Of a stretch of 51,931 nucleotides of DNA, positions 26,584 to 36,088 are shown one piece after another. The notes beneath the pieces were generated by a model. It was not told where the DNA came from. It saw only the letters and a list, made by a program, of their open reading frames with translations, and ran no database searches. Position numbers and translations under genes: made by a program. Positions within the stretch are counted from its first letter, which is position 1, and every line of letters starts with the position of its first letter. The DNA is from Chromatiaceae bacterium (lineage in GTDB: Bacteria; Pseudomonadota; Gammaproteobacteria; Chromatiales; Chromatiaceae), in assembly GCA_013426805.1 (NCBI GenBank), contig JACDZG010000048.1, positions 1-51,931 of the forward strand. The letters are read 5' to 3'.

Positions 26584-27783
26584 CTAGTTGACTGCCGAGT
26601 GACCGCGCACCACGCGCAGAGTATGACGAGCGATCATCGCTTCCTCGTCGGTGGGGATGACCCAGACCGAGGGGGTGGCGCCCGCGGGGCTGATCAGCGG
26701 GCCACGCTGCTGATTGGCGGTCTCGTCCAGCGTGATCCCCAGCCAGGCGGCATCCCGACAGACACGGGCGCGAATCGCCGCGTCGTTTTCGCCCACCCCG
26801 GCGGTGAACACCAGGGCATCGAGTCCGCCCGCGGAGGCGCATAACCCGCCCAGCGTCTGGGCGATCCGATAACAAAAATAGTCGATCGCCTCGGCGGCGC
26901 CCGGGTCCGCGCTGACGTGCAGATCGCGCAAGTCGTTGCTGACTCCGGACAGACCGAGCAGCCCGGAGCGCTTGTAGAGCAGGTCCTCCAACTCGGGCAC
27001 GCCCAAACCATCCTCACGCATCAGGAACAGGATCACCCCAGCGTCCAGGACACCACAGCGTGTCCCCATCGGCAGTCCGTCCAAGGCCGAAAAGCTCATC
27101 GTGGTGTCGACACTGCGCCCGCCCACCATCGCGGTCATGCTGCAGCCGCTGCCCAGATGCGCCACGACCACCCGACCGTGCGCCGCGTCCGGGGCCAGTT
27201 CGCGCAGACGTCCGGCGATGTACTCGTAAGAGAGTCCGTGAAAGCCATAACGTTTGACGCCGCGCTCCAGGAGCGCCCGCGGCAGACCGAGTTGTTCGGT
27301 GACCCGCGGCCGTCCGCGGTGAAAACCGGTGTCGAAACACGCGACTTGCGGCAACTGCGGATGGTCTGCCGCCACCGCCCGGATGGCCGCCAGATTGTTC
27401 GGCTGATGCAGCGGCACCAGCGGGACCAGACCAGTCAGAATCTCCAGCACCCGCGCGTCGATCAGCACCGGGTCAGCGAAGGTTTCGCCGCCATGGCCGA
27501 CGCGGTGCCCGACGGCAAGAATCTGCCGGCCCTGCGCCGCGTCCGCCAACCAACTCCAAATCTGCTTGAAGGCGCGGGCATGGCCTTGACCGGCGGCCAC
27601 CCGCTCCCAATAGCTCTCGGCGAGCAGCGCCCCAGCCGGGTTTTTCGCAACGAAGTGAGGAGCGGTGCCAATCCCCTCCACCTGGCCTTTCACGGTCTCC
27701 ACCGGCTGGTTGTCGACCACTTCGTAGAGCGCAAACTTGATGCTCGATGAACCCGCGTTGAGGGTGAGAATCAGGTCGTTCAT
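26584..27783 (-). CDS. ackA: Acetate (or butyrate) kinase
   Basis: A 399-residue ASKHA-fold kinase interconverting acyl phosphate plus ADP with acid plus ATP. Family motifs are intact: LNAGSSSIKFALY near the start, GHRVGHGGE, CFDTGFHRG, RYGFHGLSYEY, HLGSGCSMTAMVGG, TTMSFSALDGLPMGTRCG and FTAGVGENDAAIRARVC. Ribosome binding site GAGGAAG. It lies ten bases behind the Pta fusion gene, forming the usual Pta-AckA pair. Confidence 0.94.
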   Translation of the reverse strand: MNDLILTLNAGSSSIKFALYEVVDNQPVETVKGQVEGIGTAPHFVAKNPAGALLAESYWERVAAGQGHARAFKQIWSWLADAAQGRQILAVGHRVGHGGETFADPVLIDARVLEILTGLVPLVPLHQPNNLAAIRAVAADHPQLPQVACFDTGFHRGRPRVTEQLGLPRALLERGVKRYGFHGLSYEYIAGRLRELAPDAAHGRVVVAHLGSGCSMTAMVGGRSVDTTMSFSALDGLPMGTRCGVLDAGVILFLMREDGLGVPELEDLLYKRSGLLGLSGVSNDLRDLHVSADPGAAEAIDYFCYRIAQTLGGLCASAGGLDALVFTAGVGENDAAIRARVCRDAAWLGITLDETANQQRGPLISPAGATPSVWVIPTDEEAMIARHTLRVVRGHSAVN

Positions 27784-27793
27784 GACAGCTTCC

Positions 27794-29224
27794 TCAGCTC
27801 CCCTTGACCAATTCCTTGGGCAGATCCTTCGGCGTCAAACCTTGACGCAGCGCGTGCGCGTGCAGCACCGCCACGGCCGCACTGGCGCGGCGGGTGCGCA
27901 CGCTGTCGGCCCGGGAGGTCAGCACGATCGGCACCCGCGCCCCCAGCACCACCCCGGCGGCTTCCGCGTTGGCCAGGAAAATGAGCTGCTTGGCCAGGAT
28001 GTTGCCCGACTCCAGATCCGGCACGATCAGGACATCAGCCACCCCGGCGACCGCGGAGTCGATCTTCTTGATCCGCGCCGCCTCCGGATTGATGGCGTTG
28101 TCCATCGCCAGCGGGCCATCGACGAGCCCGCCCTGAATCTGACCGCGGTCGGCCATTTTGCAGAGTGCCGCGGCGTCCAGGGTGGACTGGATCTTCGGCC
28201 GGATCGTCTCGACCGCGGACAGGATCGCAACCTTGGGCAATGGGACCCCAAGGGTGTGAGCCAGGTCGATAGCGTTTTGACAGATATCCGCCTTGGCCTC
28301 CAGATCGGGGGCGATATTGACCGCCGCGTCGGACACCAGGAGGAGCTTGGGATAGGTCGGCACGTCCATGACGAACACATGGCTGATGCGCCGCGCGGTG
28401 CGGATGCCATTGACCTTGTCGAGCACGGCGCTCAGCACCTCGTCGGTATGCAGACTGCCCTTCATCAGAATCTCGGCACGCCCCTCGCGGATCAGGGCCA
28501 CGGCGCGCTCGGCCGCGGCATGGCTGTGGGCGACATCGATCATCTCAGTGCCGCCCAGATCGATTTTGAAGGCATCGGCGATGGCGCGGATGCGGGCGGT
28601 CGGCCCCACCAGGATCGGCCGGATAAAGTTGGCTTCGGCCGCCTCCATAGCGCCCTGAAGCGAAACCTGATCGACCGGATGAACCACCGCGGTGGGCACC
28701 GGCTCCAGGGCCGCCGCTGCGTCGAACAAGAGACCGAAACTGTCGTGGCGATGGACCGACACGTTGGGGGTTTCAAGCCGCCGCACACGAATGCGCTCGG
28801 CTGGAGCCAGGACCTCCGCAACCCCGTCCATCACCGGCTGGCCCGACTGATTACGGACCTCGCAGTCGAAGACCACGACCCGGCCATCGCGCCGCTCACG
28901 CACCCGAATGCGGGCCGTCAGGGTGTCCCCGAGTTCAAAAGTCCGGTGAAAATTGGAACTCTGGCTGCGATACGTGGTGCCCGGACCGGGTAACACGTTC
29001 GCCAACAGACTGGAAATCAGGCTGGTGGCCCACAAACTATGGCCCAGCACGCCCTTGGCCCCGCTTTCCAGGGCATAGGCCAGATCCATGTGCGTCGGAT
29101 TGAGGTCTCCGGAGACCTTACCGAACAGCGCCACGTCGTCCCGCGTGAGGGTGCGCTGAAGCTCAGCCGTCTGCCCGGTCTGGATCTCGTCAAAGGTCCG
29201 ATTCTCGATGTAGTCGGCAGTCAT
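27794..29224 (-). CDS. MaoC hydratase-phosphate acyltransferase fusion (Pta/Ptb type)
   Basis: A 476-residue two-domain protein. Residues 1-140 form a MaoC-like hot-dog domain with DVALFGKVSGDLNPTHMD and GHSLWATSLISSLL, the catalytic Asp/His region of R-specific enoyl-CoA hydratases. Residues 165-470 form a PTA_PTB phosphate acyl(acetyl/butyryl)transferase (NFIRPILVGPTARIRAIA, ILMKGSLHTDEVLSAVL, VDGPLAMDNAINPEAARIK, LVVPDLESGN-like, VVLGARVPIVLTSRAD). The ATG at 29224 follows GAGGA; a longer frame upstream lacks support. It probably makes acyl phosphate from acyl-CoA for the next gene product. Confidence 0.92.
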   Translation of the reverse strand: MTADYIENRTFDEIQTGQTAELQRTLTRDDVALFGKVSGDLNPTHMDLAYALESGAKGVLGHSLWATSLISSLLANVLPGPGTTYRSQSSNFHRTFELGDTLTARIRVRERRDGRVVVFDCEVRNQSGQPVMDGVAEVLAPAERIRVRRLETPNVSVHRHDSFGLLFDAAAALEPVPTAVVHPVDQVSLQGAMEAAEANFIRPILVGPTARIRAIADAFKIDLGGTEMIDVAHSHAAAERAVALIREGRAEILMKGSLHTDEVLSAVLDKVNGIRTARRISHVFVMDVPTYPKLLLVSDAAVNIAPDLEAKADICQNAIDLAHTLGVPLPKVAILSAVETIRPKIQSTLDAAALCKMADRGQIQGGLVDGPLAMDNAINPEAARIKKIDSAVAGVADVLIVPDLESGNILAKQLIFLANAEAAGVVLGARVPIVLTSRADSVRTRRASAAVAVLHAHALRQGLTPKDLPKELVKGS

Positions 29225-29320
29225 GGATTCCTCGCTGGGGTCGCTTCGCTGACAGGGCAAGCCGGCGCACGGTTGCGATGGTGCACCGCACCAGAGGATA
29301 ATCGGGCGGTGTTTCCCTTG

Positions 29321-29349
29321 AGTGACCGTCGAGTGACCAGTGGGTGAAG
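29321..29349 (-). promoter_or_regulatory. Candidate Pho-type direct repeats upstream of the Pta-AckA operon
   Basis: On the minus strand GGTCACT occurs at 29332-29338 and 29321-29327 (11-bp spacing, CGAC between), preceded at the same spacing by the weaker CTTCACC (29343-29349). The TCAC core thus recurs three times at one helical turn. It lies about 100 bases before the first gene. Confidence 0.45.
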
Positions 29350-29424
29350 AACAACTGGACCGGCACGCCCCGGCAGATTCACTTTATTGAAAGACCCGCG
29401 ACGGTCGGGCGTGGGAACACGACG

Positions 29425-29442
29425 CGTCATACCGGCGTCACA
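29425..29442 (+). promoter_or_regulatory. Candidate Pho-type direct repeats facing DUF3422
   Basis: The plus strand has CGTCATA (29425-29431) and CGTCACA (29436-29442), 11 bp apart with CCGG between. The orientation faces the DUF3422 gene nearly 400 bases away, which is far for a direct activator site. It may be a remnant or serve an unseen transcript. Confidence 0.3.
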
Positions 29443-29605
29443 TCGGTCTGCGATGATCTTGACCGGAAGAGATGCGTTCGGCGCTCACGTTAAGATCACT
29501 CAAACGTTTCGTCGATGCATTCGATCGAGCGAACGTTCGCAGCGACCCTGTGACCGCATCGACGATCACTCAGGTTGGTATCGCTGTCGGACGTGAGAGC
29601 CGGAC

Positions 29606-29634
29606 GTAGGGGCGGGTTTTAAACCCGCCCCTAC
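29606..29634. repeat. Perfect hairpin, 14-bp arms
   Basis: Arms GTAGGGGCGGGTTT (29606-29619) and its exact complement (29621-29634) around a single base. No T run follows. It lies between divergent transcription units (Pta operon and DUF3422), so it is unlikely to be a terminator for either; a dispersed GC-rich palindrome is more likely. The rest of 29225-29816 holds only the candidate regulatory repeats and no gene. Confidence 0.7.
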
Positions 29635-29816
29635 ACAAAGGGTCTGTCCGGATATCAGTAACCTGCAACCTTATTCCATTGGGTGAGTAGACCCCCTCGG
29701 TGTCCCGCTACGGACCAACGGCACTGCCGACCAAGCGCTGACTCTCCCCCATTCAATTTATGCCGCTCGTCAGTCAACCGGGTGACGCGCGCATCCAACG
29801 ACGGATCATCCCAATC

Positions 29817-31127
29817 ATGTCCCTGGTCTTCCGAGAGCATCCGCTCCGCCGTATCGTCACGGCCGAGCTTCACGCCCGTACCTTCGAACCGCTCCGCGCT
29901 CCGGAACGGGTCTCCCACCTCACCGTCGTCTGCGGTGAGCGCGAGACCGGCCGCCAGGTCCAGCATCTCAAGCGCCTGCTGGGTCTCTATGGGCGGCCGA
30001 TCCCGGAAACGATCGATCAGCACTACTGGGCCGACCTGGGACCCCTGCGCGTGCGCTGGGAGCGTCATACGGAATTCGTCAGCTACACCTTCAGCAAGCA
30101 AGGCGCCTTTGCGCATCCCTTCGTCGCACCCGTGCTCCAGGAACTTCCGGTGGATTGGCTCCGCGAATTGCCCGGCGAGGTGATGGCCGCGGTCTCGATG
30201 GCCATCGATTCCTGCGCGATGCCGGAACGCGACAGCGATGCGCTGGCCGAAATCTTCGACGGCAATCCAGTCATCGGGTCCGAGGCGGTTGGCGGGTCCG
30301 CACGCGTCTGGACGGATTTCAAGATCCATGCCGATGGTTTCGTGCACATCCTGGTGCGCGACTGCAGCCTGTCCAAGAATCAGGCCGGCCGGCTCGCCAA
30401 ACGGATACTGGAAATCAACTTCTACCGGGCACTCGCCCTGATCGGGTTTCAGTTGGCGCGTGAAGTCTCCCCCACGCTCAGCGAGGCCGATCGTCGACTG
30501 GCGCTGCTGGCAGCGCGCATGTCCAACCGGGGCAAGTCGGCTGATCCGAGCTTCGAGAGCGACCTGCTGGCCGAGCTCACCCATCTCGCGGCCGAGATCG
30601 AGGAGATCTCGGCGCGCACGACCTACCGCTTCGACGCCTCCCGTGCCTACTACGGGATGGTCCGGCAGCGGCTCGAACAACTGCGTCAACAACGGATTGA
30701 AGGTTTGCAGACCATCACCGAGTTTCTCGACGCCCGGCTGGCGCCCGCGGTGGCCACCTGCGAGTCGACGCAACTGCGCCAGACCGATCTGGCCGAGCGC
30801 GCGGCCAGACTGACCAGCCTGTTGCGTGCCCGCGTCGAGGTCTCACTGCAGGAGCAGAATCGTCAACTGCTGGAATCCATGGATCGCCGCGCGCACCTGC
30901 AACTGCGCCTTCAGGAGACGGTGGAGGGGCTCTCGGTCATCGCGATCAGCTATTACGGACTGGGGCTCATCGGTTACGCGCTCAAGGGGCTCGAGCAAGG
31001 CGGGTTCCCCGTCAACGCGTCGCTCGGCATGGGCATCGCACTGCCCTTCGTCGTCGGCCTGGCCTGGCTCGGGCTGCGCTTGGTCAAGCGGCGGTCGGCG
31101 CGGGAGGCGGGAGCGGCGGCACACTGA
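29817..31127 (+). CDS. DUF3422 family membrane-anchored protein
   Basis: A 436-residue protein when started at the ATG at 29817 (MSLVFREHPLRRIVTAELHA), which matches how the family begins; an upstream ATG at 29760 would add 19 residues. Conserved family text includes WERHTEFVSYTFSK and LEINFYRALALIGFQLAREV. The middle is coiled-coil-like (LTHLAAEIEEISARTTYRFD through the region near EQLRQQRIEGLQTITEFLDAR) and two C-terminal hydrophobic helices follow (VIAISYYGLGLIGYAL and GIALPFVVGLAWLGL). Likely an inner-membrane protein with a large cytoplasmic part. Function unknown. Confidence 0.88.
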   Translation: MSLVFREHPLRRIVTAELHARTFEPLRAPERVSHLTVVCGERETGRQVQHLKRLLGLYGRPIPETIDQHYWADLGPLRVRWERHTEFVSYTFSKQGAFAHPFVAPVLQELPVDWLRELPGEVMAAVSMAIDSCAMPERDSDALAEIFDGNPVIGSEAVGGSARVWTDFKIHADGFVHILVRDCSLSKNQAGRLAKRILEINFYRALALIGFQLAREVSPTLSEADRRLALLAARMSNRGKSADPSFESDLLAELTHLAAEIEEISARTTYRFDASRAYYGMVRQRLEQLRQQRIEGLQTITEFLDARLAPAVATCESTQLRQTDLAERAARLTSLLRARVEVSLQEQNRQLLESMDRRAHLQLRLQETVEGLSVIAISYYGLGLIGYALKGLEQGGFPVNASLGMGIALPFVVGLAWLGLRLVKRRSAREAGAAAH

Positions 31128-31285
31128 AGGTCAAGCCGATTGGCGCGAGCGGTAGCCTCGATCTGCAAATTCGCCCACCGCCGCACCGCCGCGGACCCCG
31201 GCGTGATCGATTACCTGCCCTGATACGCGCCGCCGCCGACGCCAAACGGGACCGGCGGCATCCCGCCGAGCCCGGCGCATCGCGG

Positions 31286-33022
31286 TCAACGGCGCGGCGC
31301 CGGCGGCTCCGACCGCCGCGGGGCATCGAGCCAGTCGTAGATGCGCCTTGCCGCCGTGCGCACCTCGGGGTTCACGTCCGCAAGCCGCGCCTCGCCGTGC
31401 AGGTAGGCCTCGTAGGCGGCGACCAGCGGCCAGTGCGTATCGGCGATGCCGCGGTCCCGCAGGTCGCTAAGCAGCGCATCTCCGTGACCGCGGCGGGCCG
31501 CCTCGCGCAGGAACAGCAGCACGAAGCCCTGATACAGTGTCAGCACGTCGCCGTCAGGCTGCGACAGGACCGCCGCAAAGGCGTCGGCGGCTGCCGGCAG
31601 GTCGCCGCGCACCAGCGCCCGCAGCGCCCGCAGCAGATTGGCCCCGCTGTCCGGATGGCGGCCGACGATCGCGTTGAAGGCGGCGTCGTCCACCGGCGCG
31701 ATGTCGTCGCGCAGCAACGCGATGGCAAGCAGGTTGCTGGCCGTTATGAGGTTGTCCGGATCGAGCGCTTGGGCAGTCGTGTAAGCGATCTTTGCCTCAT
31801 CGACCTGGCCGCGGAGATAGAAGCCGCGCAGGAAGGCGCTCAGCCAGCGCAGCCGGGCGCGCTGCCGGCGGGGGCCGTGGCGCATCAGGTACCAGATATT
31901 GAAGAAGCGCTCGGCGAGCTGGTAGGCGTCGCGATTGCTGCGCGACACGCTGACCCTCTGCACGATGCCGTCGCGCTCCAGCCGCGTCAGTTGCGCCGAG
32001 ACGGTGCCGGTGGCGAGCCCGGAGGCCGCGGCGACCTCGGCGGCGATGACCGGGTCCCAGGCCAGCGCGACGGCGTCGAGCACCACCCGCGACTGCAGCG
32101 CCAGGTCCTCGACCCGGGCCTTGTACAGCACGCTGACCTGATCAAGCAGCCGCTCCAGGTCGGTCAGCACGTCGCCGCCGGTGTCGGTCTCCAGCAGCAG
32201 GTACAGGAGCGTCAGCGTGCGCGGATTGCCGCCGGTGAGGTCGTGCAGCGCCCGGATCCGCCCGGGGTCCGTCGTGAGCAGGGCCTGCACCGCGCGTCCC
32301 GGCTCGCCGCGTAACGCCGCGAGCCGACCCAGACAGCGGATCAGCTCGTCGGCGCCAAGGGGCTCCAGCACCGTGACCTGGAAAAAGTCGTAGAAGGCGG
32401 CGCTCTTCTCCTCCGTGGCCTCCAGCCAGCCGGCGGAGGCACCGACCACGACGATGCCGCCGGGGCGCTGCAACGCCCGGCGCAGGCTCCACTGCTGCTT
32501 CGCGAGCCCGTTCAGGATGATGTCCAGGTTGTCGAGCAGCAGCAGCGGCCGCCGGCCCAACTCGCGGGTCCAGCGCTGGAAGGTCTCCAGCGCCGCGGTG
32601 CCTTCGGGATCGTCCGTCGGCCCTTGCGCGAGCCGCGCCACGTCGCGGTCGAGCGCCGCGGCCGGTTCGGGTTGCCCGGTCCGCTCGAACCAGTCCCCGA
32701 GCGCATCGAGGCAGTTGAGCCAGAGCACGTGCAGGTTGTGCACGTTGTACTGCTCCTCGCGGAACAACAGCGGCAGCAGCACCGCGGCCAGGCGCGGATC
32801 GTCGCGCACACCGAGTGCCAGTCGGCGCAGCAGACTGGTCTTGCCCAGGCCGCGCTGGCCGAGGATCAAATGATGGGTTGCGAGCCCGTCCGCGGTGGTC
32901 TCGCCGAGCCGTTGCAGCAGCCGCTCGGCCAGGTCCTGCCGGGCGGCAAAGCCGTTCAGGAAGGACGCGTCGTCGAGGATGGCCGGGTTGTAGACGGCCA
33001 GTTCCAGCAGTTCTCCCATCAT
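31286..33022 (-). CDS. STAND/ORC-like P-loop ATPase with winged helix and TPR-like tail
   Basis: A 578-residue protein. Walker A is GQRGLGKTS (about 55-63), Walker B LLLLDNLD (160-167), a sensor-1-like VVVGASAGWLE (191-201) and a GGNPRTL motif (264-270) of the kind seen in STAND and ORC-type ATPases. A winged helix-turn-helix follows (about 313-372: VLDAVALAW, then SGLATGTVSAQLTRLERDGI). The C-terminal third is helical and TPR-like (AKIAYTTAQALDPDN). It starts 10 bases after the stop of the upstream ATPase with GGAG in the gap. Probably a DNA-associated or signal-sensing switch; no effector domain such as a nuclease is visible. Confidence 0.8.
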   Translation of the reverse strand: MMGELLELAVYNPAILDDASFLNGFAARQDLAERLLQRLGETTADGLATHHLILGQRGLGKTSLLRRLALGVRDDPRLAAVLLPLLFREEQYNVHNLHVLWLNCLDALGDWFERTGQPEPAAALDRDVARLAQGPTDDPEGTAALETFQRWTRELGRRPLLLLDNLDIILNGLAKQQWSLRRALQRPGGIVVVGASAGWLEATEEKSAAFYDFFQVTVLEPLGADELIRCLGRLAALRGEPGRAVQALLTTDPGRIRALHDLTGGNPRTLTLLYLLLETDTGGDVLTDLERLLDQVSVLYKARVEDLALQSRVVLDAVALAWDPVIAAEVAAASGLATGTVSAQLTRLERDGIVQRVSVSRSNRDAYQLAERFFNIWYLMRHGPRRQRARLRWLSAFLRGFYLRGQVDEAKIAYTTAQALDPDNLITASNLLAIALLRDDIAPVDDAAFNAIVGRHPDSGANLLRALRALVRGDLPAAADAFAAVLSQPDGDVLTLYQGFVLLFLREAARRGHGDALLSDLRDRGIADTHWPLVAAYEAYLHGEARLADVNPEVRTAARRIYDWLDAPRRSEPPAPRR

Positions 33023-33032
33023 TGAACTCCGG

Positions 33033-34166
33033 TCAGAACACGACGAAGCGCAGCCACCATTCCTTCAGCAGTTGCATCCGGAAGCGGTAGCGGCCGGCAG
33101 CGTCGCGCGTGAGGTAACCGTCGGTGACAAGGGTGTCGGCCAGGTCGCGGGCCTCCAGCTCGCCGACGACCTGGTCACCCCGCGCCAGCGCCGTCAGCAG
33201 CAGGCTGCCGTCAGCCCCGGCGTCCGCCTTCGCGACGGTCTCCAGGATTCGATAGAGTCGGGTGCGGTCCGGCTCCGGGAAGTTACGGTCGAGGTGCTCG
33301 CGCCAGCTCGCCCAGTACAGGCGCTTGTCGAGGTCGATCAACCGATCCATCGCGGCGTCCACATGAGCGGTCTCGACGCTGGCGCCGACACCGGCACCAG
33401 CGCAGGCGTCTTCGGCGATCCGCTCCAGGTAGTACGGCGAGAGCCAGCCGAGTCGTTCGCAGAGCCGACGCGCGGCGGCGTCGGTCAGCTCGGCCCCGCG
33501 CCGACGGGCCAGGTCGGCAACGAAAAGCCGCGCGGTCTCCGGCGTAAACGGGCCGAGTTGAAACGGGTCGAGGTCGTTCAACGCGCCTTCCACGCGCTGG
33601 CGGCGAGCGATACTGTCGAGCCCGATGGAGCCGGCATAAAGCCAGCGGATGCGCTGGTACTTCTGGCGCATGCCACGCAGCCAGTAGAGGAAGTCGCGGA
33701 TCGCAGCCGGGCCGTCCCGGTCTTGCAGGCGTTGCAGGAACACCGGCAGTTCGTCGACCAGGATCACCCAGGGCGGGTCGTCCTGGTGGTCGTCGATGTG
33801 TGCGAACAGCTCCTCGGCGAAGGACTGCCAGTCGGTGCGCACCAACAGGCTGCGCCAATCGTCGTCCGCTGCTCCGCCGCGCAGCAACCGGGACAGCCGA
33901 TGCGCAAAGCTGGCCATCACCTTCTTGCCGGTGGTCTGTTCCTCTTGAATCGACGCACAGCACTCGCGAAAAAAGGCCTTCTCGTCGAGCAGCCCCTCCA
34001 CGTCGAGCAGGATGGCGCGGAAGCGGTGCTCCGGCGCGGTCCCGAGCAAGTGGTTCAGCAGTACGGTCTTGCCGATCCGGCGCGGGGCCAGCATCAGCAG
34101 GTTGCGCCCGTCGGCAAGCTGACGCCACAGCGCGGCGGTTTCATCAAGGCGGTCGTAGCAGGACAT
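33033..34166 (-). CDS. AAA/ORC-like P-loop ATPase with C-terminal winged helix
   Basis: A 377-residue protein with a strong ribosome binding site GGAGGT five bases before ATG. Walker A APRRIGKT (about 27-34), Walker B VILVDEL (134-140) and sensor-1 region YAGSIGLDSIARR (177-189) resemble the archaeal-ATPase/ORC-like group that has RRxGKT P-loops. A C-terminal winged helix (about 305-370) ends at RFRMQLLKEWWLRFVVF. The DUF234 nuclease domain found in many relatives is absent. It is directly followed by a second ATPase gene, suggesting a hetero-complex. Confidence 0.8.
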   Translation of the reverse strand: MSCYDRLDETAALWRQLADGRNLLMLAPRRIGKTVLLNHLLGTAPEHRFRAILLDVEGLLDEKAFFRECCASIQEEQTTGKKVMASFAHRLSRLLRGGAADDDWRSLLVRTDWQSFAEELFAHIDDHQDDPPWVILVDELPVFLQRLQDRDGPAAIRDFLYWLRGMRQKYQRIRWLYAGSIGLDSIARRQRVEGALNDLDPFQLGPFTPETARLFVADLARRRGAELTDAAARRLCERLGWLSPYYLERIAEDACAGAGVGASVETAHVDAAMDRLIDLDKRLYWASWREHLDRNFPEPDRTRLYRILETVAKADAGADGSLLLTALARGDQVVGELEARDLADTLVTDGYLTRDAAGRYRFRMQLLKEWWLRFVVF

Positions 34167-34203
34167 GGGGACCTCCAGCGATCTAAAGGTCCTAAAAGAT
34201 TAA

Positions 34204-34237
34204 CACAACAAGACTGTTGCGAAACAGACTTGTTGTG
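34204..34237. promoter_or_regulatory. 15-bp inverted repeat, candidate operator of the ATPase operon
   Basis: CACAACAAGACTGTT (34204-34218) and AACAGACTTGTTGTG (34223-34237) pair with a single mismatch around GCGA. The centre is about 55 bases before the first ATPase start, where an operator is expected, and AT content is higher than around it. Both ATPases carry winged helices, so autoregulation is possible (inference). It could instead form a leader hairpin. The rest of 34238-34508 shows no gene. Confidence 0.6.
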
Positions 34238-34508
34238 AAACTCGGGTCGGCGGTCTGCCCCGCGTCTTGGAGACTGGAAACCGCATCGGGCGCGGCTGCC
34301 GCCTGGGCGTCGCGAACCACAGCGAAGCGACACCCATCCGATGCAACCTTGCTGAAACTCAACCGTCCTTGACCAGATAGGCCTCGACGTTACGTTATCG
34401 CGCCGAAACCACCGGGCACACAAGGTTGCGGCTCAAGACCTCTGCTCAGGTGGACGACGCCCGCCGCAAATCAGCACAGGAATCGGCGCCGCGCAACAAC
34501 ACCGCCGG

Positions 34509-35282
<774 letters not shown>

Positions 35283-35366
35283 AAGTTTCGGTGGTGAGAG
35301 TCATGCGGTTGTCACATCCGTCTGCGATGCTCCAAGTTCGCGACCACAGACCCGGAGACGGCTACA

Positions 35367-35582
35367 TTGGAACGCTTCGCTGACGAACTCGACCTGGCAC
35401 AGTGTCGTATCGACCAAGTGACCGAACTGGCAATCGCCGCGATTCGCGCGCGCACCAGCCGCACACCAGGTCGCGAAACCTGCTTGGACTGTGGCTGCGA
35501 GATTCCTGCGAAGCGCTTGCTGCATGTGCCGAACGCGACCCGCTGCACGCGGTGCCAGGATCGACATGAGCGGCTTCAGTAG
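35367..35582 (+). CDS. DksA/TraR-type C4 zinc-finger protein
   Basis: A 71-residue protein with TTG start at 35367 and GGAGAC eight bases upstream. A four-Cys zinc finger, CLDC (39-42) and CTRC-type (60-63), encloses GCEIPAKRLLHVPNATR, the usual TraR/DksA finger. The N-terminal helix is acidic as in short TraR-like proteins that act on RNA polymerase through the secondary channel. It ends seven bases inside the convergent PPK2 remnant. Size is normal for TraR-like proteins. Confidence 0.75.
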   Translation: MERFADELDLAQCRIDQVTELAIAAIRARTSRTPGRETCLDCGCEIPAKRLLHVPNATRCTRCQDRHERLQ

Positions 35583-36049
35583 CGATTCGGCACCTGCAAC
35601 TCCGGGGGCAACACCGCACGCTCATAGTCCGGGTTGAAGCCCCGCTCGGGCAGGGTGATCTCCTCGTGAGGTACATCCTCGTAGGGGATCTGTTCGAGCA
35701 GGTGATGGATGCAGTTGAGCCGTGCCCGTTTTTTGTCGTTGCCTTCAACAATGAACCAGGGCGCCTCGGGGATATTGGTCCGCGCGAAGGTCTCTTCCTT
35801 GGCCTTCGTATAGAGCTCCCAGCGCACCCGCGACTCAAGATCCATGGGACTGAGTTTCCATTGCTTGAGCGGATCATGAATCCGGATCAGGATCACCGCC
35901 ACCGTCTCACCGGTGTGCTCCACCCAGTCCTGCAGTTTGATGAGCTCGGCCTGCAGCGTCAGCAACGCCTTGAAATAGGTCAGGCGGTCCAGGGTCGCCG
36001 CGTCCCCGGCTCCGGTTCGCCTGCCATTGCCGTGACAACACTGTATCAT
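35576..36049 (-). pseudogene. ppk2: Polyphosphate kinase 2 with the P-loop region deleted
   Basis: N-terminal text LTYFKALLTLQAELIKLQDW and VEHTGETVAVI is joined in frame near 35890 to RIHDPLKQWKLSPMDLESRV, then YTKAKEETFARTNIPEAPWF, KKRARLNCIHHLLEQIPYED, as in the C-terminal part of class-I PPK2. About 150 residues are missing, including the GRDAAGKGG Walker A, the Walker B region and the lid. PPK2 moves phosphate between polyphosphate and nucleotides; this product cannot. The start is uncertain: 36049 or 36064, neither with a proper ribosome binding site. Confidence 0.85.
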
Positions 36050-36088
36050 CCTCCCTGACGCCATTTTGTGACGGTTTGGTTTCGCCCC

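Noticed and set aside
29529-29540. Perfect 12-bp palindrome GCGAACGTTCGC
   Set aside because: Short, single copy here and not placed at a promoter that I can define.
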